Shown in pieces: positions 25,917 through 35,098 of a DNA stretch of 64,000 nt. Below the pieces are notes generated by a model, which was not told where the DNA came from, ran no database searches, and saw only the letters and a program-made list of their open reading frames with translations. Source of the DNA: Candidatus Thorarchaeota archaeon MP8T_1 (GTDB lineage: Archaea; Asgardarchaeota; Thorarchaeia; Thorarchaeales; Thorarchaeaceae); the NCBI GenBank assembly GCA_002825465.1, contig PJER01000012.1, positions 1-64,000 of the forward strand, given 5' to 3'. The first letter of the stretch is position 1, and each line of letters opens with the position of its first letter. Position numbers and translations under genes: made by a program.

Positions 25917-27353
25917 CTACCCTGTCTGTGCTCTCAGTTCCTCAACGAGTCTTTCTGCAAATTCACGAGAGCTCATTTTCTCATCTAATGCAAATAAGTC
26001 TCCATTTAATGTGCCTTGAATAATTCCCTCTCCGAGAAGGATAATCAGTGTCCTTCTCAATAAAGAGCGATCAACACCTGTTTCCTTTTCCATATTGCTT
26101 ACATTGACCGTATCTGCACCTTTTAGCAAATCTAGAAGGATTAATTCAATATTCTTTGCCTCTTTTTCTTGGATTTTCTTGTACTTGACTTTCTTAGTTC
26201 TGACAAAGGTACTCCCATCAATATACCCCTCTATATCTCCACTCTGAATCATAGCTTGAAGACTTCGGCGAAGATTGTATGCTGCAGGTCGAGGTAGGGT
26301 TTTTCGAAGTATCCTATCCAACTCTTTTAATTTGATTTGAGAGTGTTTTCCAGTAATCGAATCAATACTTTCCTGAATGTATTCTTCAATCACGTATTCT
26401 TCAATGACCTCTAATGTTGCTCCGCAAGATTCACACTTTGGTGTTTCCGGAGAGGCAGGCGCTCCACAGTTGCCGCATCTTATAGATCTTCGATAAAGAA
26501 TTTCCTTTGTAGAACCAATTTGCTGAAGAATCACTTTCTCACTTCGTGATGCTTTTCCTGATTCTTGAACTTCCCAGAAACTTAACCTTCTATCCTTCGT
26601 ACTGACTACCAAGTATGCAATATCTGAAATATCATCAGGTACTCCAGTTGCAATTGCTCGAGGTACATTACTGACTTCAAGCCGGTTAACTTCGTTTCCA
26701 TCGATATCCCATATCCTGAGAGTTGACGAAAGATCTCCTGTAACGAATAATACTCTTTCATCAAATGAGAGAACTGCAAAGACAGAGATTCTACTGCCAA
26801 GTTGCAGTTCTTTTAGTCGATATCCAGCTGAAGTCAGAATTGTTATCTTACCATTCTTATCTGCGATTACAACTTCTAGCTCAGTATCTTTTGTAATGTC
26901 TTCCAACCAGATATCTGCTATCGGACTATCAACATTTCTCGTGAAGATTGCATCCTTGTCGTTATTATAGAGAATCACTCTGTTATTTTGGAGAGCAACA
27001 GCAACCTCAGCAGCATCATCTCCATCAACATCTCGTGCATCACAAGCAACGACATCACTTTCCAATCGGATATTCCATACTGTACTACCTCTGTGATCAA
27101 CAACAAGTACCTTCTTACCTACTCCCCCAACAAGAGCATCCATTCCTTCTCCCTCAATATCTGCAACTGCGATACATCTAACTTTACTACTCCACTTTCG
27201 AGTACTGTGCAGTGTGCCCTTTGAGTCGAAGATTCTCATCCTGTCGCCATAATCAAGAGAAAACACCTGAGCACTTGCATCTCTTTTCTGTCTCACATAG
27301 ACAGAGTATACATTTGCTGTAGTTGTAACACTTGCTACTGCACGAATCTTCAA
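25917..27353 (-). CDS. beta-propeller, zinc-ribbon and winged-helix protein
   Basis: 478 residues, soluble. Residues 1-285 have repeated VxxxDxxGxxxWxxxL-type blades (for example DHRGSTVWN, DIDGNEV, DVDGDDAAEVAVA), as in WD40/PQQ/FG-GAP propellers. A zinc ribbon, CGNCGAPA...CESCGA, follows at about 298-318. The rest is helical with two winged-helix-like units (about 335-400 and 405-465), the first recalling PCI-type or wHTH folds. Such an array suggests a scaffold that links protein and nucleic-acid partners. The start is TTG 27353, with a weak Shine-Dalgarno. It is the first gene of the unit that continues with the two Cache receptors and speA; 61 bases separate it from the next. Confidence 0.7.
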   Translation of the reverse strand: MKIRAVASVTTTANVYSVYVRQKRDASAQVFSLDYGDRMRIFDSKGTLHSTRKWSSKVRCIAVADIEGEGMDALVGGVGKKVLVVDHRGSTVWNIRLESDVVACDARDVDGDDAAEVAVALQNNRVILYNNDKDAIFTRNVDSPIADIWLEDITKDTELEVVIADKNGKITILTSAGYRLKELQLGSRISVFAVLSFDERVLFVTGDLSSTLRIWDIDGNEVNRLEVSNVPRAIATGVPDDISDIAYLVVSTKDRRLSFWEVQESGKASRSEKVILQQIGSTKEILYRRSIRCGNCGAPASPETPKCESCGATLEVIEEYVIEEYIQESIDSITGKHSQIKLKELDRILRKTLPRPAAYNLRRSLQAMIQSGDIEGYIDGSTFVRTKKVKYKKIQEKEAKNIELILLDLLKGADTVNVSNMEKETGVDRSLLRRTLIILLGEGIIQGTLNGDLFALDEKMSSREFAERLVEELRAQTG

Positions 27354-27422
27354 ATCTTAATTCCGCTCCGTAAAGGAATTGTTGCATAGCAATATAAGTG
27401 TGCACCGAATTCTCATCTCACA

Positions 27423-28499
27423 ATGAGCACTAGTAGAAAATGCACTGTTGGATTCCTCTGGAGTGAACTTCTTGAGACCTTTGATTTCGGAGAAAAGCAT
27501 CCAATTCAAATTGGTCGTTTTACTATGCTTCATGACTTTGTTGATGAGAAAGGTTTCCTGAAACAACCAAATGTTCACATGATAACGCCAGAGTTACTCT
27601 CCGAAGAACTCCTCTACAAGGTACACAATGACGAGTACCTGACAAAACTAAAGGAGATCTCCGAGACTGGAATAGGTGATATTGACATCGATACCCCTGG
27701 ATTCAAGAATATCTACTTCAATACACGAATCACATCTGGTGCATCAGTCACAGGAGTTCGTTCTGTGATGTCTGGAGATGTTGATCATTTCATATCACCA
27801 ACTGGTGGATTCCATCATGCGAAATATGAAGATGGGGGAGGTTTCAGTATTGTCAACGATGTTGCAGCATGTGTATATGCATTGAAGGAACAAGGTCTCA
27901 AAAGAATCTTAATCACAGATTTTGATGTTCATCATGCAAATGGGACACAGACATATTTCTACGATGATCCTGAGGTCATGCACATCTCGTTTCATGAAGA
28001 TCCAGAATGGTTGTATCCTCACGATGGGTGGATTACTGATATTGGAGATGGACCTGGTACTGGATATAACATCAATATGCACTTTCCGATGGATTCATGT
28101 GACTCTGTCTATCGATATGCTTTCGATGAATTAATCCCTCCGTTGATTGATTTTTACAAGCCAGAATTCATCATTTTCATTCCAGGATTTGACAGTCTCT
28201 ATACTGATCGATTGGCTCATCTCAACCTCACGACTGATTTGATTCGCTATATCTCAGAATATATTCACTCTGCCGCTCATCTCCATTGCGATGGGAAGAT
28301 GGGTGTCTTGACAGGGGGTGGATATACTCGAAAGTCATTGACATGGGGATTTGCTACTGTTATGTCTGTCCTTACTGGACATCCGTACCAGCCTCCACCG
28401 CAGACTCCGCCATATGATGATGATGAGGAGACTTGGGAGATAGTACGATCAAATGTTCGGCAAGTGAAGGAATTGGTCTTTTCTGAACTTGGTATCTAA
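27423..28499 (+). CDS. histone-deacetylase-family (HDAC/AcuC) amidohydrolase
   Basis: 358 residues with the arginase-deacetylase fold. Zinc ligands D168, H170 (DFDVHHANGTQ) and D257 (PGFDS), the paired histidines H131-H132 (GGFHHA) and the catalytic tyrosine Y301 (GGGY) are all present, so it should be active. The family removes acetyl groups from lysines or polyamines. Given the arginine decarboxylase unit that diverges from it (69 bases away), an acetylpolyamine substrate is a reasonable alternative to acetyl-lysine. Its stop codon overlaps that of the convergent corrinoid gene by four bases. Confidence 0.88.
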   Translation: MSTSRKCTVGFLWSELLETFDFGEKHPIQIGRFTMLHDFVDEKGFLKQPNVHMITPELLSEELLYKVHNDEYLTKLKEISETGIGDIDIDTPGFKNIYFNTRITSGASVTGVRSVMSGDVDHFISPTGGFHHAKYEDGGGFSIVNDVAACVYALKEQGLKRILITDFDVHHANGTQTYFYDDPEVMHISFHEDPEWLYPHDGWITDIGDGPGTGYNINMHFPMDSCDSVYRYAFDELIPPLIDFYKPEFIIFIPGFDSLYTDRLAHLNLTTDLIRYISEYIHSAAHLHCDGKMGVLTGGGYTRKSLTWGFATVMSVLTGHPYQPPPQTPPYDDDEETWEIVRSNVRQVKELVFSELGI

Positions 28500-29131
28500 G
28501 AGAGTTCTTCAAGGAATCTTTTGGCAATTTTGACTGAACTCATTGCATCTTTTCCAAATGCATCTGCACCTGTATATTCAACAATACTCTGATCGATATC
28601 TCCTCCACCAATCATGACCTTTACTTTATCACGAAGTCCAGCTTCTTTTAGAGCTTCGATAGTTTTCTTCATAACATCATGAGTAATGGTGATTAATCCA
28701 CTTAGAGCAAGTACCTTGGCACCAGTTTCTCTCAATTTATCAATGAATTTCTCAGCGGAAACATCCTCACCAAGATCAAATACCTCAAACCCATTTGACA
28801 GCAGAAATGCAACGACTAGGTTTTTTCCAATGTAATGAACATCGCCTTCAACTGTCCCAATTACGATCTTTCCACTTCCCAAACTCTTGTCTTGACTGGC
28901 TAGTAGTTTAGGTTCTAGAATCTCCATGGATCGTTTGAATAATTCCGCTGACATAACGAGTTCAACCAAAAAATACTCGTTATTGGAAAATCTTTCACCA
29001 ACAATATCCATGCCTTTCTTCAAATCCCCGAGAATATCAAATGGTTGTTTTCCTTCAGATAGATACTGATTTACGAGGGCAATCACTCTCTCATCATCAA
29101 TATCTGCCATCGCGGTAACTAGGTCGGTCAT
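28496..29131 (-). CDS. corrinoid (B12-binding) methyltransferase protein, MtbC/MttC type
   Basis: 211 residues, the size of methylamine or methanol corrinoid proteins. A helical cap domain (1-85) precedes a Rossmann-like B12 domain with the DxHxxG motif, DVHYIG (D97, H99, G102), whose histidine is the lower cobalt ligand. The later GxxG region GLITIT and GGGDID also fit. The protein would carry the methyl group between a substrate methyltransferase and a downstream acceptor. No methyltransferase gene accompanies it, only the reactivator 67 bases upstream. Confidence 0.9.
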   Translation of the reverse strand: MTDLVTAMADIDDERVIALVNQYLSEGKQPFDILGDLKKGMDIVGERFSNNEYFLVELVMSAELFKRSMEILEPKLLASQDKSLGSGKIVIGTVEGDVHYIGKNLVVAFLLSNGFEVFDLGEDVSAEKFIDKLRETGAKVLALSGLITITHDVMKKTIEALKEAGLRDKVKVMIGGGDIDQSIVEYTGADAFGKDAMSSVKIAKRFLEELS

Positions 29132-29198
29132 AGGTTATTGCTCCCATCATATACAGGATTATGAATCTAAGGAGTCTTGCCTAATCATATATCTTTGG

Positions 29199-30788
29199 TT
29201 AGAATATCCCTATGAATTTCAGAAATGTTTCTTGGAATTTTTTATGAGATGCAAGGTCCACATGCATAATATCATCAACAAATATTTCTGCAATCTCACG
29301 ATTCTTCTTTGAGAGTAGTAATCCCTTCGCCCCTTCTCCGGCTGCATTACCAACAGGGACGACCTGTGAGATATCGACTCTCGGAAGTAGTCCTATTGCC
29401 AATGCATTTGATGGACGAATATAATTACCAAATGCTCCCGCAAGGAGAATTCTATCGATTTTTGATACATCCAACTCCGCCTCCTCAAGAAGCAAGGCAC
29501 ACCCTGTTCGGATTGCAGCTTTTGCTAGCTGTACCTGTCTTACATCTTTCTGAGTGAAAAGAACTTGATTTCCTACTGCTGATTCTTTTTTGTTGACAAT
29601 AGTATATGCTCGTCCTATTTTCTCCTCTTCTATAATTCGTTTGGAGTTCTTTTTCATCTGTCCTGAATCGTCTAATATGCCCACTCTATGAAGTTCTGCG
29701 ACGATATCTACAATGGCTGATCCACAAATACCTCGTGGGTCGATACCTCCTATAATTACGGTCTGTGGTCTATCATCTTTATTACCAATGGAGAGATACT
29801 CGATTGCTCCTTCTTGTCCTCTCATACCATGAAGTATTGTAGCTCCCTCAAAAGCTGGACCTGCTGCTGCTGAACAACAGTACATCTCACCTCGATTTGA
29901 CAGTACTATTTCACCATTTGTGCCGATATCAATACCAAGTACCACATCATCTACTTGATCTAACCGTTGAGAAAGAATGAATCCTACTGTATCGCCCCCA
30001 ACATATCCTGCAATATTCGGAGGGAGATATAGTTCTGCTGTTGATTCGGGCATCAATCCTATTTGTTTTGCATCAATTATTGTTGATCCAGTAATTGAAG
30101 GCGAATATGGTTTCATTCCTAGAGGTTGAGTATCTGCTTTGAGAAGTAGATGTTGCATAACAGTATTACCAACTACAACCATTCGACTGAGCTGACTCAG
30201 ACCTATGTGTGAATTATCTAGGAGGTGTGCTATTTGTTGATTGAGACTATCAACAACTCTCTGTTGAAGAATTTCTGCACCTCCTTCTTTCGAGGCATAC
30301 TTAATTCTAGAGATGACATCTTCTCCAAATGCACTTTGCGGATTCAATGATTGAGATTGCGAAATCTGAATTCCGTTAGAAAGATCGAGAAGGTAGACAA
30401 CTACTGTAGTCGTACCAAGGTCAACTGCAATACCAAATTGATCATCAAGTCCAGAATCACCTATCCATTCTCTCGATTCAGATGATGTAAGAATCTGTAT
30501 TTGTCCCTCTCTTTTCGGGATTAAGATTCTAGTTCTCTCAATTATCTTTTGTCTGCATGCCAAACGAATCCCATTCTCAATCTCCTTGTTGGTCAGATGT
30601 TCTAAATCACGTTCTAGTGGATCTCCCGCAGGATGCATTGAAACTTTGCATTTCCCACATGTCCCCCTCCCTCCACAGTCATTTGGTATATCAAGACCCG
30701 CTAAATGGGCCGCACTAAGCACAGTAGTTCCACCTTTGACTAACACCCGTAATCCAGATGGTTCAAAGATAACTACAACATCCTGCAT
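29199..30788 (-). CDS. RACo-type corrinoid activation protein (2Fe-2S ferredoxin plus ASKHA ATPase)
   Basis: 529 residues from ATG 30788. An N-terminal [2Fe-2S] ferredoxin domain has C38, C44, C47 (CGGRGTCGKC) and C78. The remainder is the ASKHA ATPase typical of this family: VDLGTTTVVVYLLD (phosphate 1), VGNTVMQHLL, GIDIGTNGEIVL and GAFGNYI. These proteins reduce Co(II) corrinoid proteins back to Co(I) using ATP. The partner is most likely the corrinoid protein encoded just downstream. In-frame upstream codons extend to 30935 but would enter the divergent gene; start 30788 matches the family. Confidence 0.9.
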   Translation of the reverse strand: MQDVVVIFEPSGLRVLVKGGTTVLSAAHLAGLDIPNDCGGRGTCGKCKVSMHPAGDPLERDLEHLTNKEIENGIRLACRQKIIERTRILIPKREGQIQILTSSESREWIGDSGLDDQFGIAVDLGTTTVVVYLLDLSNGIQISQSQSLNPQSAFGEDVISRIKYASKEGGAEILQQRVVDSLNQQIAHLLDNSHIGLSQLSRMVVVGNTVMQHLLLKADTQPLGMKPYSPSITGSTIIDAKQIGLMPESTAELYLPPNIAGYVGGDTVGFILSQRLDQVDDVVLGIDIGTNGEIVLSNRGEMYCCSAAAGPAFEGATILHGMRGQEGAIEYLSIGNKDDRPQTVIIGGIDPRGICGSAIVDIVAELHRVGILDDSGQMKKNSKRIIEEEKIGRAYTIVNKKESAVGNQVLFTQKDVRQVQLAKAAIRTGCALLLEEAELDVSKIDRILLAGAFGNYIRPSNALAIGLLPRVDISQVVPVGNAAGEGAKGLLLSKKNREIAEIFVDDIMHVDLASHKKFQETFLKFIGIF

Positions 30789-30909
30789 TATGATACCTAT
30801 TTTGTAAGATAGAATTGTTGCCTTTAAGGAAAGAGGTTCAAGTTTTAGCATCCTAATAGAAGAACGTAAAAGTATCTCTACATGAGATTGTTGAAAAGGA
30901 GTCATTTCT

Positions 30910-32292
30910 ATGTATATCTCAAAGACGTTGTGCAATCCACAAGTGTGTAAGTATGAATGTCGGACTGCATGCTCTCAAATTCATGGAGATGATTCACCAC
31001 TTGGTTTTGGGAAGGAATCATTATACCCTGTCATTGATGAAGGAACATGTACTGAATGTCTTGCGTGTGTTCGCGCTTGTCCCCTGAATGCTATTAGTAT
31101 CAGTGAGCATCCAGATACTTTTCCTGAACCAATTCCCCCTCCCCCTGTGGCCCCTATTTCTTCAGAACGTCCATATGAGGTTTCTAATACTCTATCTAGG
31201 ATGTCAGAAGCTGATACAATCTTTGCACGTGTTCAGTTTGATCCTGATTATGAATTCTATAAGAAGACAGAATTCTATGGTGCTGAATTTATGATCTCCA
31301 AGGGAATTCCAGGATATGGTCGATTTGAACATGAACTGAGTGTAGCTGCTTGGGAATTATATGACGCCAGAAATTCAATCAGACGCCCAGGAATTGGACT
31401 TGACCCAAATGCTGATACAACTGGTAAGAGAAATGTGACCAATCCTGTAGAACTTACTGCTATGGTCAAGAAGGCCAGTCTTTTCTTTGGTGCTGGATTA
31501 GTGGGCATTGCAGACCTAAATAGAGTCTGGCTGTATACCCATAACCGCAAAGGTGAACCGTATAATATACCTGAGTCCTATACCTATGCAATAGTATTGG
31601 CAATCGAGATGGACTATGATGCCATAGCAACATCACCCACTTTCACAAGCGCGGCTGCTACAGGTCTCGGTTACTCAAAAATGGCTTTTATAGAAGCTGA
31701 ACTTGCTTCATTCATTCGCAGAATGGGATATAATGCAATGACCTGTGGAAATGAAGTGGGTCTAAGTGTCCCACTGGCAATAGATGCGGGGTTAGGCCAA
31801 TATGGTAGACATGGTCTTCTGATATCAAAACCATATGGTCCGCGAATTCGTATTGCCAAAGTGTTGACTGACATGCCACTAATCCCCGACTCTCCAGATC
31901 TTGACTTCTGCAGAGCAGTTGTTCGGTTCTGCGAGACCTGTGAGCGGTGTGCTCAGATGTGTCCATCAAAATCAATTCCCTTTGGAAAAGAACGAACATT
32001 GAAAGGAAAAACAATATCGAATAACTCTGGAATCAAGAAATGGTATGTCAATGTTGAGACTTGTTATGGCTTCTGGATTGAGAATGGTTCAGAGTGTTCG
32101 AATTGCATTCGTTCATGTCCATACAATAAGAGAGATGGTAGATTACATCGAACAGTAATGTGGCTCATCCAAAATATACCTTCGTTAAACAAATTTATTG
32201 TAAAATTTGATAAATTAGCCGGTTATGGACAGCAAAAGACTAATGATAAGTTCTGGAAAAAGGTAGGTGGTGTTCCTCGTAAGATAGAATAA
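30910..32292 (+). CDS. reductive-dehalogenase-like / QueG-like corrinoid Fe-S protein
   Basis: 460 residues. An N-terminal ferredoxin part has two cysteine groups, CNPQVCKYECRTAC and CTECLACVRACP. The middle (about 100-330) matches the corrinoid-binding domain shared by reductive dehalogenases and epoxyqueuosine reductase. Two further Fe-S clusters, CETCERCAQMCP and CSNCIRSCP, end the protein. There is no twin-arginine signal, so it is cytosolic, unlike respiratory RdhA. It shares a 121-base divergent promoter region with the corrinoid reactivator, and the corrinoid protein is next to that. aaggag precedes the ATG by eight bases. The substrate is unknown; organohalide reduction is possible, not shown. 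Confidence 0.82.
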   Translation: MYISKTLCNPQVCKYECRTACSQIHGDDSPLGFGKESLYPVIDEGTCTECLACVRACPLNAISISEHPDTFPEPIPPPPVAPISSERPYEVSNTLSRMSEADTIFARVQFDPDYEFYKKTEFYGAEFMISKGIPGYGRFEHELSVAAWELYDARNSIRRPGIGLDPNADTTGKRNVTNPVELTAMVKKASLFFGAGLVGIADLNRVWLYTHNRKGEPYNIPESYTYAIVLAIEMDYDAIATSPTFTSAAATGLGYSKMAFIEAELASFIRRMGYNAMTCGNEVGLSVPLAIDAGLGQYGRHGLLISKPYGPRIRIAKVLTDMPLIPDSPDLDFCRAVVRFCETCERCAQMCPSKSIPFGKERTLKGKTISNNSGIKKWYVNVETCYGFWIENGSECSNCIRSCPYNKRDGRLHRTVMWLIQNIPSLNKFIVKFDKLAGYGQQKTNDKFWKKVGGVPRKIE

Positions 32293-32390
32293 TAGGAATG
32301 TTACATACAAAGCACTGTTTGCAAAGTAGTAATACACTATAATTTATCCAAAAATTGTGATAAAAATCCGAGTCTGGAGAATGTATTAAG

Positions 32391-33857
32391 ATGTCAAAGA
32401 AAGCGGGGAAAAAGACTACGACATCAAAGAAGAGGAAATCCAAGACTTCAGATAAGACATTCCCTGCAATACCTAACTGGAATGATACAATGATTGAGGT
32501 TATCCTCAATAATTCTCATGATGGAATTGTCATTCTAGGGGATGATTTTACATTCGAATATATCAATGCGCGTGGATTGAACATCTATGGTGGAACTCCC
32601 AAAGACCTGATCGGTCAAGACTTTCGTAGTTTTATGAAACCTGAAACTGCGAAAATGGTTGCTGAGTACTACGAGCGGAGAAGAAAGGGTCTAAAAGTTC
32701 CTGATGTCTATCCATTCAATTTAATTCGAAAAGATGGTATCGAAGTAACTGTTGAAGCACGCGTTTCAGTTGTCATAGGTCCAGATAAAAAACCCAAAAC
32801 AATTGCTCATTTTCAAGATATCACTCAAATAGAGGATGATCTGAGAGCTCTTGAAGAATCAAAGGCTCGATATCGATTACTAGTTGAAACTATGAATGAT
32901 GGACTAGCAATCGACAATGTGGAAGGGGAGCTGATCTATGTCAACAATGCTTTCTGTAAAATGCTCGGATGCACTAGTGATGAGCTCATTGGAAAGCACT
33001 GGAATGATTTGACAAATGAAATGACCCGTGAAGACGTTCAAAAGAAAATGGCGGAGCGACGTACTGGTGTTTCAGCAAGATATGAACTTACGTGGGTTCA
33101 TAAGAATGGCGATCCTGTTCCAACCATTATTTCTGCAACTCCCTACTTCGACCACGAAGGTAGTTTTACTGGAACCTTTGCTGTCATAACAGAAATCTCA
33201 GATTTGAAGGATGCTGAAGAATCTATCCAATTCTATCTCGATCTTCTATCCCATGATATAGCTAATCAATTACAGGTGATAATGACAAGTAGCGGACTTC
33301 TCGAACGCGAGGTCCCTGCATCTTATATTGAAGATGCTCGACAAGATATCATTGATGCAGTTGATCGATGCAATCGACTCATCACCAAGGTAAAACGAGC
33401 TGGACAGATTCGGCGGGTCCCTCTGTCAAATGTTGATCTTGTTGATATTGTTGAAGAAAAAACCTCGATCTTAGAGCGCGTGTATAATGCCAAGATACAC
33501 AGGTCTGGTTCGAAAAAGCTAATTATGGTTAAAGCAGACATCCTCCTTGGAGAACTTGTTTGGAATCTTCTAGAAAACTCTGCACGACATAATCCTACGG
33601 ATAATAAAGAGGTCTGGGTTTCTATAAAGACAAAAGGAAATTCAGTTCTTCTATCAATTGCAGATAATGGTCCTGGTCTTAGTAATAGCAGGAAGCAGAC
33701 ATTGTTTACTGAACGTAGTCATGCTGGAGGAGTCGGGCTAAAACTTGTTCGCCAAATGATTCGAAAATATGGCGGATCAATTGAAGTCGAAGATCGAGTC
33801 CCAGGTAAACCAAATGAGGGTGCCAATTTCATTGTGATCCTTCAGAAATCAAAATGA
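32391..33857 (+). CDS. PAS-PAS sensor histidine kinase
   Basis: 488 residues, no membrane helix, so cytosolic. After a lysine-rich start come PAS1 (about 35-145) and PAS2 (about 160-272). The dimerisation box holds the phosphoacceptor H288 in LDLLSHDIANQLQ, an archaeal variant of the HisKA motif. The ATPase domain follows: N box NLLENSARHNP, G1 ADNGPG and G2 GGVGLKLV. No response regulator is adjacent, so it would act on an unlinked partner. It is a plausible redox or ligand sensor for the neighbouring anaerobic genes (inference). Confidence 0.88.
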   Translation: MSKKAGKKTTTSKKRKSKTSDKTFPAIPNWNDTMIEVILNNSHDGIVILGDDFTFEYINARGLNIYGGTPKDLIGQDFRSFMKPETAKMVAEYYERRRKGLKVPDVYPFNLIRKDGIEVTVEARVSVVIGPDKKPKTIAHFQDITQIEDDLRALEESKARYRLLVETMNDGLAIDNVEGELIYVNNAFCKMLGCTSDELIGKHWNDLTNEMTREDVQKKMAERRTGVSARYELTWVHKNGDPVPTIISATPYFDHEGSFTGTFAVITEISDLKDAEESIQFYLDLLSHDIANQLQVIMTSSGLLEREVPASYIEDARQDIIDAVDRCNRLITKVKRAGQIRRVPLSNVDLVDIVEEKTSILERVYNAKIHRSGSKKLIMVKADILLGELVWNLLENSARHNPTDNKEVWVSIKTKGNSVLLSIADNGPGLSNSRKQTLFTERSHAGGVGLKLVRQMIRKYGGSIEVEDRVPGKPNEGANFIVILQKSK

Positions 33858-34298
33858 AACATATGATACTCTAATTATCTGGTTTTATTTTGAATTCTCT
33901 CATAGAGTCCTTCAAAGAAATCTTTCTTGTTGATTTGGTTAATCTTGAAGAAGTTTGTCTTTATTCGATACAACCTTCTTTTAACTGCGTCATAATCTTT
34001 CAGTCTTCGTTTTCCAACTGCACTCTCTATTATAGTGGTAACTTTCTCAGGAAAGTTGTCAATATACTGACATTGTTTCACTTGAATATGAAATAGAGTG
34101 CTCTGCAAAATATCAGTTCTTGATATACATCTTGTTTCCATTGCGCACGGTCCCCACGATATTGACTTCTAATTTTTCTAATAAAAGTTCTAATAATACT
34201 CTTAGAGTGTCTAGTAACTCTATCCGCGCGTTTCGAATTTTCAAGGGGTTGGAGTTTTATTGTAGATTAAATGTTAATGATTTGGAAATGTGGATGTT
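33858..34298. other. region between the kinase and the radical SAM gene
   Basis: About 440 bases in which only one weak minus-strand reading frame (33875-34141) is seen. The rest (34142-34298) is AT-rich and likely carries the promoter of the radical SAM gene. No RNA gene was recognised. Confidence 0.4.
33875..34141 (-). CDS. hypothetical small basic protein (uncertain gene)
   Basis: 88 residues, basic and mostly helical in prediction by eye (KDYDAVKRRLYRIKTNFF). I recognise no family. It has an ATG but only a weak ribosome binding site, and no conserved motif. It is the only reading frame of size in a 440-base gap, which is the main argument for it. It could be spurious. Confidence 0.3.
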   Translation of the reverse strand: METRCISRTDILQSTLFHIQVKQCQYIDNFPEKVTTIIESAVGKRRLKDYDAVKRRLYRIKTNFFKINQINKKDFFEGLYERIQNKTR

Positions 34299-34994
34299 AT
34301 GAGAATCGCCTCGGTCATCGACATCAGTCTGGTAGACATACCCAAGATTCCTGTGACAGTTATTTTCACAGGTGGATGTAACATGGATTGCGCCTATTGT
34401 CAGAATGCAGAGCTTATTCCCAATGACTCTGGGACTGAAATGGACATTCAAGATATCGTTCAGAGAGTTCGAGGAAATCTTTCTGATGGTTATTGTATCA
34501 CGGGAGGAGAGCCTACCATTCACAAGGACATACCCGAGCTCCTTAGAGCTCTAAAAGAGGACAATGCTGGTCATATCAATCTAAATACACAGGGGTCAGT
34601 TCCTGACATTCTTGAGAAATGTCTTCCGTATCTAGATTCTGTTTGGTTTGATATAAAGGGGGTTCCAGAGCGTTACGCTGAGATAACACGAACTCGATCC
34701 GATCCCTGGCCACGAGTCCTGAGGAGTATTAAGTTACTACTCAATTCTGAAGTATCTTTCTGGCCTCGGACGACATATGTTGGCGGATTGATAGATCCAA
34801 TTGACGTTCAAAAAATTGCTGACCTATTATACGATTTCGGTTTCAGAGGTGAATACTTGGTGCAGAACTATAAGAGATCTGCTGGTACTAGAGCGAGTGA
34901 GGTAGCATTATTCACTGAACCTAATGAAAATGATCTGATTCCATTGTTAGACTCAATGCCTTCTGGAATAACTTTGAGACTTGAGTGGCGTTGA
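34299..34994 (+). CDS. radical SAM activase (NrdG/PflA-like)
   Basis: 231 residues from ATG 34299 (GTG 34290 is an in-frame alternative). The radical SAM cluster motif CNMDCAYC (C27, C31, C34) follows a beta strand, and a GGEP motif (TGGEPT) is in place for SAM binding. Length and layout match anaerobic ribonucleotide-reductase activating proteins of the archaeal NrdG2 type, which install a glycyl radical. No nrdD is visible nearby, so another glycyl-radical enzyme or another reaction cannot be excluded. Confidence 0.8.
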   Translation: MRIASVIDISLVDIPKIPVTVIFTGGCNMDCAYCQNAELIPNDSGTEMDIQDIVQRVRGNLSDGYCITGGEPTIHKDIPELLRALKEDNAGHINLNTQGSVPDILEKCLPYLDSVWFDIKGVPERYAEITRTRSDPWPRVLRSIKLLLNSEVSFWPRTTYVGGLIDPIDVQKIADLLYDFGFRGEYLVQNYKRSAGTRASEVALFTEPNENDLIPLLDSMPSGITLRLEWR

Positions 34995-35020
34995 TACTAG
35001 AGAACAAACACACAGACAAC

Positions 35021-35030
35021 CTTTTAAACT
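35021..35030 (+). promoter_or_regulatory. TATA-like promoter element for psmA
   Basis: A cttttaaact element lies about 70-80 bases before the psmA start, after a purine/A-rich stretch that could be a BRE. Position and sequence suit an archaeal promoter with a short leader. This is inferred by eye only. Confidence 0.35.
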
Positions 35031-35098
35031 CCCTAGACGTCACCTTGTTTTGAACACGCCAGATTCTAGGTGTTAATCTGCTGGAGTGTCATGTTATC

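Noticed and set aside
30789..30935. An N-terminal extension of the corrinoid reactivator
   Set aside because: It would run into the start of the divergent Fe-S protein gene; the ferredoxin domain begins normally at ATG 30788.
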